This document shows, one piece after another, positions 58,125 to 64,000 of a DNA stretch of 64,000 nucleotides. A program made the position numbers and the translations under genes. This DNA comes from Confluentibacter sediminis (GTDB lineage: Bacteria; Bacteroidota; Bacteroidia; Flavobacteriales; Flavobacteriaceae). The stretch is from positions 62,001-126,000 of the forward strand of contig NZ_QKPO01000010.1 of assembly GCF_003258355.1 (NCBI RefSeq), written 5' to 3'. The notes under the pieces are model-generated. The model searched no databases, was not told where the DNA came from, and worked only from the letters and a program-made list of their open reading frames with translations. The stretch's first letter is position 1, and each line of letters starts with the position of its first letter.

Positions 58125-58132
58125 CAAAAGTA
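58125..58132 (-). promoter_or_regulatory. Candidate -7 box for the LuxE-like gene
   Basis: On the minus strand this reads TACTTTTG (TAnnTTTG). It lies 15 bp before the ATG at 58109 and overlaps the alternative ATG at 58127. Confidence 0.45.
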
Positions 58133-58140
58133 TATAAAAT

Positions 58141-58166
58141 AAAAAAGCGTTGCTACTTGCAACGCT
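58141..58166 (-). terminator. Terminator of the T9SS sorting-domain gene
   Basis: A perfect 8-bp stem AGCGTTGC/GCAACGCT (58146-58153 with 58159-58166) followed on the minus strand by a T run. Confidence 0.82.
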
Positions 58167-58189
58167 CTTAAAATAATATGTTTTGTTAC

Positions 58190-58531
58190 TTATTTAATAA
58201 CCAGTTTTCTTGTTTCGCTAATATTGTTTTCAGTAATCTTTAAAATATAAACTCCGGTATTAAGAGAAGAAATATTTAGCTCTTTCCCAGTTAAAACAGT
58301 TGAATACACTTGTTTGCCTAAAACATTATATATTTCAATATTTTTAGAAAAATTTTTCTTTGTGGTAATGTTTATATAGGTTCTACCTTCTGTAACTGGA
58401 TTCGGATAAATAGATAACCCTTCTATGTTTTGTTGGGTAGGGGCATTACTAAAACTGCTCTGAGAAAACCCTTGTTGGGTTATCAAAAAAGCTAAAAAAA
58501 GTAATGTAGTTAAAACGTAGTTTTTTTTCAT
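58190..58531 (-). CDS. Short secreted protein consisting mainly of a T9SS type A sorting domain
   Basis: The 113-residue protein has a signal peptide (cleavage near QGFSQ|SSFS), about 15 linker residues, and then a type A C-terminal sorting domain of the type IX secretion system: LSIYPNPVTEGRTYINIT, IEIYNVLGKQVYSTVL, ISSLNTGVYILKI, ending KLVIK. No passenger domain is present. It should be exported by T9SS and might be processed or anchored with nothing attached, so its job may be to interact with the secretion machine. It has its own terminator. Confidence 0.9.
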   Translation of the reverse strand: MKKNYVLTTLLFLAFLITQQGFSQSSFSNAPTQQNIEGLSIYPNPVTEGRTYINITTKKNFSKNIEIYNVLGKQVYSTVLTGKELNISSLNTGVYILKITENNISETRKLVIK

Positions 58532-58731
58532 AGTTGTCTATCTATTGTAAAAGTAATAAATTACCACAAAAGATATACCAAAAAAATGTTAAAGATTTAA
58601 AGAATTCATCGAAAGTTATTGTTGTGTAAGTTGTGAGTTACCATATTGTTATTTATTTAAGAATATTAATAAATTTATGTTATTAGTTTTATCTTTACAA
58701 TTGCAATAAGCTTTAAACTTATTTTCTATAA

Positions 58732-59412
58732 ATGAATAAAAGAGATATTAAAATACTTTTGGTAGATGACGAGCCAGATATATTAGAAATTGTAAGTTAT
58801 AATTTGTCTAATGAAGGATATCAAGTCATTACTGCTGAAAATGGCGTAGAAGCTGTAAAAAAGGCTAAAAAAGAACTTCCTCAATTGGTTATTCTTGATG
58901 TGATGATGCCGGAAATGGATGGTATTGAAGCCTGTGAAATAATTAGGAAGGATCCGAATCTAAAAGATGTTGTTATTACTTTTTTAACAGCAAGAGGGGA
59001 AGATTATTCTCAACTGGCTGGTTTTGATGCTGGAGCAGACGATTATATTACAAAACCAATCAAACCAAAAGTGTTGGTAAGCAAAGTGAAGGCGTTACTA
59101 AGACGATTTAAAGACGAAGAGGTTAAAGACACGGTAAAAATCGGAAACTTAGTTATCAATAGAGATGAATATAAAATAGTTTTAAAAGGAAAAGAGATAA
59201 TTTTGCCAAGAAAAGAGTTTGAATTATTATCTTTACTAGCCTCTAAACCAGGAAAAGTGTTCAAACGCGATGAAATTCTCGATAAAGTTTGGGGAAATGA
59301 AGTAGTTGTGGGAGGTAGAACGATTGACGTGCATATTAGAAAATTACGTGAAAAAATTGGAGATGATTGTTTTAAAACCATTAAAGGAGTTGGCTATAAG
59401 TTTGTAGATTAA
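58732..59412 (+). CDS. OmpR/PhoB-family response regulator
   Basis: The 226-residue regulator has a receiver domain with the acidic pair DDE at 12-14, the phosphoacceptor Asp56 in LVILDVMMPEMDG, and the KPIKPKVLVSKV switch region. The C-terminal winged helix (about 135-226) includes LPRKEFELLSLLASKPGKVF and VGGRTIDVHIRKLREKIG. It is followed after 3 bp by a PhoR-like kinase, so the pair forms a two-component system common to Bacteroidota. Targets are unknown; phosphate control is possible from the similarity to PhoB. Confidence 0.94.
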   Translation: MNKRDIKILLVDDEPDILEIVSYNLSNEGYQVITAENGVEAVKKAKKELPQLVILDVMMPEMDGIEACEIIRKDPNLKDVVITFLTARGEDYSQLAGFDAGADDYITKPIKPKVLVSKVKALLRRFKDEEVKDTVKIGNLVINRDEYKIVLKGKEIILPRKEFELLSLLASKPGKVFKRDEILDKVWGNEVVVGGRTIDVHIRKLREKIGDDCFKTIKGVGYKFVD

Positions 59413-59415
59413 TTA

Positions 59416-60459
59416 ATGCAGGTAAAACTTAAAAAAACATACAGGTTTGCGATAAGAACATCGTTTTACATAACTTTATTTATAACGCTCTTAATGAGTG
59501 TTTTTTTATATTATTATTTTGAACCCAAATGGCACATTATCATTGCTTTTGCGATAAGTTGCTATATGTTTTCATTTATTGTCATTCAGTTCAGGGTTGA
59601 AAAATTTATATATAAGCGTGTTAAAAAAATATATGATGATTTGACACTTCTTGAATCCACCAATTTTGCTAGAGGTCCTATCAATACAGATATGGCTACA
59701 TTAACCCAAGAAATAGACAAGTTTGCCCGCGATAAAAAATTAGAAATAGAAACCCTTAAGGTTAGAGAACAATATAGAAAAGAATTTTTAGGCAACGTGT
59801 CGCACGAATTAAAAACACCTCTCTTTACCATTCAAGGTTATATTTTAACTTTGCTCGATGGGGCGATGAATGATAAAAATATTAGAGAAAAATATTTGCA
59901 GCGCGCCAGTGAAGCTGTGGAAAGGCTAAGTTATATCGTTACCGATTTGGATATGATTACCAAATTGGAAGTTGGCGATTTAAGATTGAATGTAGAGCAT
60001 TTTGATATTATAGAATTGGCAAAAAACGTATTTGCCATGATGGAAATGAGAGCTGCCAAAAAGAAAATCACGCTCACTTTTGATATTGATTATCCTAATC
60101 CAATAATGGTAAGAGCTGATAAAGAGCGTATCCAGCAGGTATTGGCAAATCTTATAATAAATTCTGTAAAATACGGAAGGGAAAAAGGAACGACAGAAAT
60201 TAGTGTTGAAAATCTCATTAAAAATAAAGTCATAGTTCGTGTTACCGATAATGGAGAAGGTATTGAAAAAGTGCATTTACCACGTTTGTTCGAACGTTTT
60301 TATAGGGTAGATAAAAGTGGTTCACGTAAAGAAGGTGGCTCAGGCTTGGGGTTATCTATAGTCAAGCATATCATAGAGGCACACGACGAGAAAATTTATG
60401 TAGAAAGCGAGTATGGGGTTGGTAGTGAATTTTCATTCACGCTCGAAAAGGCTAAATAA
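59416..60459 (+). CDS. PhoR-like sensor histidine kinase
   Basis: The 347-residue kinase has two adjacent transmembrane helices (about 14-33 and 38-56) with almost no periplasmic loop, a HAMP-like or linker helix, the phosphoacceptor His130 in LGNVSHELKTPLFTIQGY, the N box QQVLANLIINSVKYG, DNGEGI, and GGSGLGLSIVKHIIEAH. The lack of a periplasmic domain suggests sensing in or at the membrane, or control by a partner protein. It is cotranscribed with the regulator 3 bp upstream. Confidence 0.94.
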   Translation: MQVKLKKTYRFAIRTSFYITLFITLLMSVFLYYYFEPKWHIIIAFAISCYMFSFIVIQFRVEKFIYKRVKKIYDDLTLLESTNFARGPINTDMATLTQEIDKFARDKKLEIETLKVREQYRKEFLGNVSHELKTPLFTIQGYILTLLDGAMNDKNIREKYLQRASEAVERLSYIVTDLDMITKLEVGDLRLNVEHFDIIELAKNVFAMMEMRAAKKKITLTFDIDYPNPIMVRADKERIQQVLANLIINSVKYGREKGTTEISVENLIKNKVIVRVTDNGEGIEKVHLPRLFERFYRVDKSGSRKEGGSGLGLSIVKHIIEAHDEKIYVESEYGVGSEFSFTLEKAK

Positions 60460-60644
60460 CCATTATAATATGTAAAATTTAACGCTTCAAATCCTTTCCA
60501 TCATGGTAGTGGAACTGGATGTATAAAATAATGAATTCATTTTCATCCGGTTGAACTTTAGCTAAATTCTACTAAATTCAAAGATGGTAATATTATACTC
60601 TTACATATTTCCTTAATTTTACCAAAAAATAAGAATTTAATAGA

Positions 60645-61319
60645 TTGGGAAGTAAAAATAAACTTAGAAGATTCAAGGAAAACGAAACATTCTCGAATGT
60701 GTTTCAACCAAACAGAGATGAACTTATTAATGAGGAATTTGGATTAAAGAGTCATTGGAATACCACTTTTTTTAAAAATGACCATCCTCTGATTTTAGAA
60801 TTAGGCTGTGGTAAAGGAGAGTATTCCATAGCTTTAGCAAAAAGATATCCTAACAAAAACTTTATTGGTATAGACATTAAAGGTGCTCGGTTTTGGCGTG
60901 GAGCAAAAACAGCAGTGGAAGAAAAAATTCCTAATGTTGCTTTTTTGCGGACACAAATAGAATTGATAGAGTATGCTTTTGGCAACAATGAAGTGGATGA
61001 GATTTGGATTACTTTTCCGGATCCACAAATAAAATACAAGCGTACAAAACATAGAATGACTAATTCTGAGTTTTTAAATCGTTATAAAAAAATTCTGAAG
61101 CCAGATGGTATAGTCAATTTAAAAACCGATAGTGAATTTATGCATGGTTACACTTTAGGTTTATTGCATGGTGAAGGACATGAAGTGCTTTATGCCAACC
61201 ATAATATCTACAAACAAGAAGGTAGCCCCGATGAGGTGACAAGTATTCAAACTTTTTACGAATCTCAATATTTGGAAAAAAACAAACCAATTACGTATAT
61301 TCGATTTAAAATTAAATAG
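60645..61319 (+). CDS. trmB: tRNA (guanine-N7-)-methyltransferase
   Basis: The 224-residue enzyme methylates G46 of tRNA. It begins with TTG at 60645: an in-frame TAA at 60630 leaves no upstream ATG, and the N-terminus (GSKNKLRRFKENETFSN) is the family's. The SAM site is LELGCGKGEYSIALAKRYP, and the TrmB motif is IWITFPDPQIKYKRTKHRM. The stop is 3 bp from the LysE-type gene, so they are probably cotranscribed with the alkyltransferase-like gene. Confidence 0.95.
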   Translation: MGSKNKLRRFKENETFSNVFQPNRDELINEEFGLKSHWNTTFFKNDHPLILELGCGKGEYSIALAKRYPNKNFIGIDIKGARFWRGAKTAVEEKIPNVAFLRTQIELIEYAFGNNEVDEIWITFPDPQIKYKRTKHRMTNSEFLNRYKKILKPDGIVNLKTDSEFMHGYTLGLLHGEGHEVLYANHNIYKQEGSPDEVTSIQTFYESQYLEKNKPITYIRFKIK

Positions 61320-61322
61320 TTA

Positions 61323-61952
61323 GTGAGTATAACCATTGTCTTTTTTCTAGGTTTTTTAGCTGCATTAATAGGTGTTGTTCCTCCTGGCTTGTTGAATATG
61401 ACTGCTGCAAATATTAGTTTAAGAGAAGGGTATGCCAGAGGTATTATGTTCTCGGTAGGCACTTGTGTTATTGTATTTGTACAAACATTTATTGCGGCAA
61501 TTTTCGCTAGATACATGAGCAATCATTTAGAAGTTGTTGAAGTGCTTCAAAGAGTGGCATTCATCATTTTTATTCTCATCACTATCTATTTTTTATTTAT
61601 AGCAAAAAAATCAACAAAACCATCCGTAGAATTAAAAATAAGGAGTAAACACAGTCGGTTTTTTCAAGGGATGTTGCTTTCTGCTATTAATGTACTTCCT
61701 ATTCCTTATCAAGCCTATACAACCATTACTTTAGCGTCTTTTGGTTGGTTGGAGTTTGACAAAATCAGTATTCTAAGTTATGTCTCTGGAGCTGTTATGG
61801 GAACATTCGTTATGCTTTATATGTATATTTTCTTTTTTGATAAAATAAAAGGGAGATCCTTTACGTCTCAAAAAAATATGAATTATATTATTGGTGGCGT
61901 TACAGGTGTCATTTCAATCATCACGTTGATAAACATTATTAAAGAAATGTAG
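61323..61952 (+). CDS. LysE-family exporter
   Basis: A 209-residue membrane protein starting with GTG at 61323, which keeps the first transmembrane helix. It has the LysE/RhtB features GVVPPGLLNMTAANISLREG near the N-terminus (here replacing the usual PGP), and about six helices. Such proteins export amino acids or other small molecules; the substrate is unknown. It lies between trmB (3 bp upstream) and the alkyltransferase-like gene (3 bp downstream). Confidence 0.85.
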   Translation: MSITIVFFLGFLAALIGVVPPGLLNMTAANISLREGYARGIMFSVGTCVIVFVQTFIAAIFARYMSNHLEVVEVLQRVAFIIFILITIYFLFIAKKSTKPSVELKIRSKHSRFFQGMLLSAINVLPIPYQAYTTITLASFGWLEFDKISILSYVSGAVMGTFVMLYMYIFFFDKIKGRSFTSQKNMNYIIGGVTGVISIITLINIIKEM

Positions 61953-61955
61953 TTT

Positions 61956-62285
61956 ATGCAACAAGAAACTCTTAATTTTTTTGAGAAAGTTTATCAAGTA
62001 GCTCTCTTGATTCCTTATGGTAGAGTAACCAGTTATGGTGCCATAGCTAATTATCTTGGAGCTTCTAGAAGTGCACGCATGGTCGGTTATGCCATGAATG
62101 GTTCTGTAGAAAAAAATGTGCCAGCGCATAGAGTTGTCAATAGAAAAGGATTGCTAACAGGGAAACATCATTTTGATGGCACTAATCTCATGCAACAGCT
62201 TTTGGAAAGTGAAGGTATTCAGATAATGGATAATCAAATACAAGATTTTGATAAGGTGTTTTGGGATCCCGTGAAAGAATTATAA
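61956..62285 (+). CDS. Alkyltransferase-like (ATL) protein, MGMT family
   Basis: The 109-residue protein matches the DNA-binding domain of O6-alkylguanine-DNA alkyltransferase: IPYGRVTSYGAIANYLGASR with the helix-turn-helix and Arg finger, then VPAHRVVNRKG. The active-site cysteine of the PCHR motif is Ala (about residue 57, PAHR), so it cannot accept alkyl groups. Such ATL proteins bind O6-alkylguanine and hand it to nucleotide excision repair. It closes the trmB-LysE-ATL gene group. Confidence 0.92.
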   Translation: MQQETLNFFEKVYQVALLIPYGRVTSYGAIANYLGASRSARMVGYAMNGSVEKNVPAHRVVNRKGLLTGKHHFDGTNLMQQLLESEGIQIMDNQIQDFDKVFWDPVKEL

Positions 62286-62404
62286 TTATTTCCTGATTTT
62301 TTAAACTTTTACAAATAATTATATATTTTCGATATTCATAACAAAACTTAATCATCACATAAATCATTTCAATTAAACCGTTATAAATTCTAAACATTAA
62401 GCAG

Positions 62405-62412
62405 TATATTTG
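62405..62412 (+). promoter_or_regulatory. Candidate -7 box for the Mrp-NifU unit
   Basis: TATATTTG matches TAnnTTTG and lies 28 bp before the Mrp ATG. Confidence 0.5.
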
Positions 62413-62440
62413 CATATTAGAATGATTCTTAATAAAAGAA

Positions 62441-63577
62441 ATGAAGTTACATAAACAAGATATATTAAAAGCATTAGAATCAATTACTGTTGTAGGCGAG
62501 GGTCAAAACATGGTTGAAAGTGGTGCTGTAAAAAATGTTGTCACTTTTGGAGATGAGGTTATTGTAGATATCACAATTAAAAACCCAAGTTTACAAGCTA
62601 AAAAGCGTACAGAAGTTGATATTTTAAAAGCTATTCATGATTTGGTGTATGAAAAAGCCAAAATTACTGTGAATGTAAAAGTAGATGCGCCTGAAAAACC
62701 CAAAGTGAATGTTATAAAAGGAAATCCTATTCCAGGTATCCAAAATATTGTGGCAGTGGCTTCTGGAAAAGGTGGTGTTGGTAAATCTACTGTCACGGCT
62801 AATTTAGCAGTGACCTTAGCAAAAATGGGTTTTAAAGTAGGTGTTTTAGATGCCGATATTTATGGACCATCGATACCAATTATGTTTGATGTAGAGTCAG
62901 CAAGACCTTTAGCTGTTAATGTTGATGGTAAATCTAAAATGAAGCCGGTCGAAAATTATGGAGTTAAAGTTTTGTCTATAGGATTCTTTACCCAACCTAA
63001 CCAAGCCGTTGTTTGGCGTGGCCCTATGGCAGCTAAGGCTTTAAACCAAATGATTTTTGATGCACATTGGGGGGAATTAGATTTTATGCTGATTGATTTG
63101 CCACCGGGAACTGGAGATATTCACTTAAGCATCATGCAATCACTTCCGATAACAGGGGCTGTGGTTGTAAGTACTCCTCAAAATGTTGCGTTGGCTGATG
63201 CTAAAAAAGGTGTTGCCATGTTTCAGCAAGAAAGTATTAATGTACCTGTTTTGGGAATCATTGAAAATATGGCTTATTTTACTCCTGAAGAACTTCCTGA
63301 TAATAAATACTATATCTTTGGAAAAGAAGGTGCTAAAAATTTAGCTGAAGACTTAAACGTACCATTCTTAGGAGAGATACCTTTAGTGCAGAGTATCCGT
63401 GAGGCAGGAGACGTTGGTAGGCCAGCAGCATTACAAACCGCTACCCCTTTGGAGAGCGCTTTTGAAAAGTTAACTCAAAATGTGGTACAGGAAGTGGTAA
63501 GGCGTCATGATGATTTACCACCAACTGAGGCAATAAAAATTACAACAATGGCTGGATGTTCAGCAGTAAAAAAATAG
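62441..63577 (+). CDS. Mrp/NBP35-family Fe-S carrier ATPase
   Basis: The 378-residue protein has an N-terminal MIP18/DUF59-like domain (about 1-90) and a P-loop ATPase domain with VASGKGGVGKSTVTANLA (about 106-123), DADIYGPSIP and DLPPGTGDIHLS. Mrp/ApbC proteins carry Fe-S clusters to target enzymes. The CxxC found in many Mrp homologues after the ENM segment is missing here (ENMAYFTPEELPDNKYYIFG), so cluster binding may differ. It is followed after 3 bp by a NifU-type scaffold and then a ferredoxin, forming an Fe-S biogenesis group. Confidence 0.93.
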   Translation: MKLHKQDILKALESITVVGEGQNMVESGAVKNVVTFGDEVIVDITIKNPSLQAKKRTEVDILKAIHDLVYEKAKITVNVKVDAPEKPKVNVIKGNPIPGIQNIVAVASGKGGVGKSTVTANLAVTLAKMGFKVGVLDADIYGPSIPIMFDVESARPLAVNVDGKSKMKPVENYGVKVLSIGFFTQPNQAVVWRGPMAAKALNQMIFDAHWGELDFMLIDLPPGTGDIHLSIMQSLPITGAVVVSTPQNVALADAKKGVAMFQQESINVPVLGIIENMAYFTPEELPDNKYYIFGKEGAKNLAEDLNVPFLGEIPLVQSIREAGDVGRPAALQTATPLESAFEKLTQNVVQEVVRRHDDLPPTEAIKITTMAGCSAVKK

Positions 63578-63580
63578 TAT

Positions 63581-63823
63581 ATGACTACAGAAGAGCTTAA
63601 AATTAATGTAGAAAAAGCATTGGACGAAATTCGTCCGTTTTTACAGAGTGATGGTGGAGATATTTCGCTTTTATCTATTGAAGATGATAAGCTGGTAAAA
63701 GTACAATTACAAGGTGCCTGTGTAGGATGTAGTGTCAATCAGATGACCTTGAAATCAGGTGTGGAAATGACAATTAAAAAATATGCGCCACAAATTGAGC
63801 AGGTTATAAATATTCAAGTTTAA
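63581..63823 (+). CDS. NifU/Nfu-type Fe-S scaffold protein
   Basis: The 80-residue protein is a stand-alone Nfu domain: VEKALDEIRPFLQSDGGDISLL and the cluster-binding CVGCSVNQMTLKSGVEMTIK (CxxC). It assembles or transfers a 4Fe-4S cluster as a dimer. It starts 3 bp after the Mrp gene, pointing to a joint role in cluster delivery. Confidence 0.95.
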   Translation: MTTEELKINVEKALDEIRPFLQSDGGDISLLSIEDDKLVKVQLQGACVGCSVNQMTLKSGVEMTIKKYAPQIEQVINIQV

Positions 63824-63934
63824 TCCGTTTTTCTTGCCAAATTATCAATTCAGAAAAATATTTTAAAATTCAATAAAAACAAGTATTCATCATTAAAATG
63901 ATATACTGGTTTTGCCATTATAAATATCAGCGAA

Positions 63935-64000
63935 ATGGAACAGGATATACATATTAAAATTAAAGACAGAGACGGTGTTGAACACAACGTAGTGGCTCCA
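63935..64000 (+). CDS. 2Fe-2S ferredoxin (N-terminus only, cut by window end)
   Basis: From the ATG at 63935 the frame reads MEQDIHIKIKDRDGVEHNV then VAP, and runs off the window. The sequence is that expected for the start of an adrenodoxin-type ferredoxin, and its place after Mrp and NifU agrees. The cysteine ligands lie beyond the edge, so the call rests on the N-terminal strand and context. Confidence 0.55.
   Translation, partial: MEQDIHIKIKDRDGVEHNVVAP

Noticed and set aside
1-64000. tRNA, rRNA, insertion sequences, prophage, integrase or attachment sites
   Set aside because: Reading for tRNA T-loop patterns, rRNA segments, transposase or integrase proteins and flanking direct repeats gave no convincing case; a covariance-model search would be needed to exclude small RNAs.

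Overview
The window looks like a chromosomal segment of a low-GC member of the Bacteroidota, most likely family Flavobacteriaceae. The evidence is: TAnnTTTG-type -7 promoter boxes instead of sigma70 -10 boxes, start sites mostly without Shine-Dalgarno sequences, a type IX secretion (T9SS) sorting domain, a TonB-dependent receptor, families typical of the phylum (DUF3098, DUF4271, DUF4296, DUF4301, DUF3127), and dispersed palindromic repeats of a flavobacterial kind. No rRNA, tRNA, CRISPR array, insertion sequence or prophage was seen. Both ends cut genes: an unrecognised protein on the left and a 2Fe-2S ferredoxin on the right.

Layout. 1-7.4 kb: seven co-directional genes for exported or membrane proteins of unknown function, some with YD/MORN-like beta-hairpin sequence. 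7.4-9.9 kb: a TPR histidine kinase with a LuxR-type regulator; this stretch looks less AT-rich than its surroundings. 10-12.7 kb: small proteins, an orphan Vsr nuclease and ahcY. 12.8-19.8 kb: a phosphopantetheinyl transferase, the frameshifted remnant of a geranylgeranylglyceryl-phosphate synthase, then a likely thiamine-salvage locus: thiamine-binding-like protein, PnuC-type transporter, NadR-like kinase, DUF4301, ArfB, and a TPP riboswitch in front of a TonB-dependent receptor. 19.8-26.8 kb: Rieske-like lipoprotein, greA with a two-hairpin leader, HIT protein, orphan histidine kinase, DUF3127 protein with an SSB-like tail, aat, ECF sigma factor with a membrane partner, tag and a thioredoxin-like protein. 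26.8-30.2 kb: the minus-strand cluster ftsX-DUF3098-uppP-truB and a TonB-like protein. 30.4-39.9 kb: DMT exporter, leuS (framed by palindromic repeats and carrying 7-bp tandem repeats in its coding region), SemiSWEET, ald, a metallopeptidase, a membrane MutS-like ATPase and a nitrilase. 39.9-45.6 kb: two large lipoproteins, a tandem pair of small secreted paralogues and ComF. 45.7-56.5 kb: glyS, an Lrp regulator, DUF423, pckA, hemD, DUF4271, a glycosyltransferase, pyrC, DUF4296, an SDR and tyrS. 56.6-64 kb: a decayed YHS-domain gene, a LuxE-like enzyme, a T9SS sorting-domain-only protein, an OmpR/PhoR-type two-component pair, trmB, a LysE exporter, an alkyltransferase-like protein, and the Fe-S set Mrp-NifU-ferredoxin.

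Most of the window is core genome. The points most worth a second look are the thiamine locus with its riboswitch, the two terminator-like hairpins between the greA promoter and greA, the two gene remnants, the SSB-like tail on the DUF3127 protein, and the repeat-derived segment inside leuS. All functional calls come from reading motifs and gene order; no database search was run.
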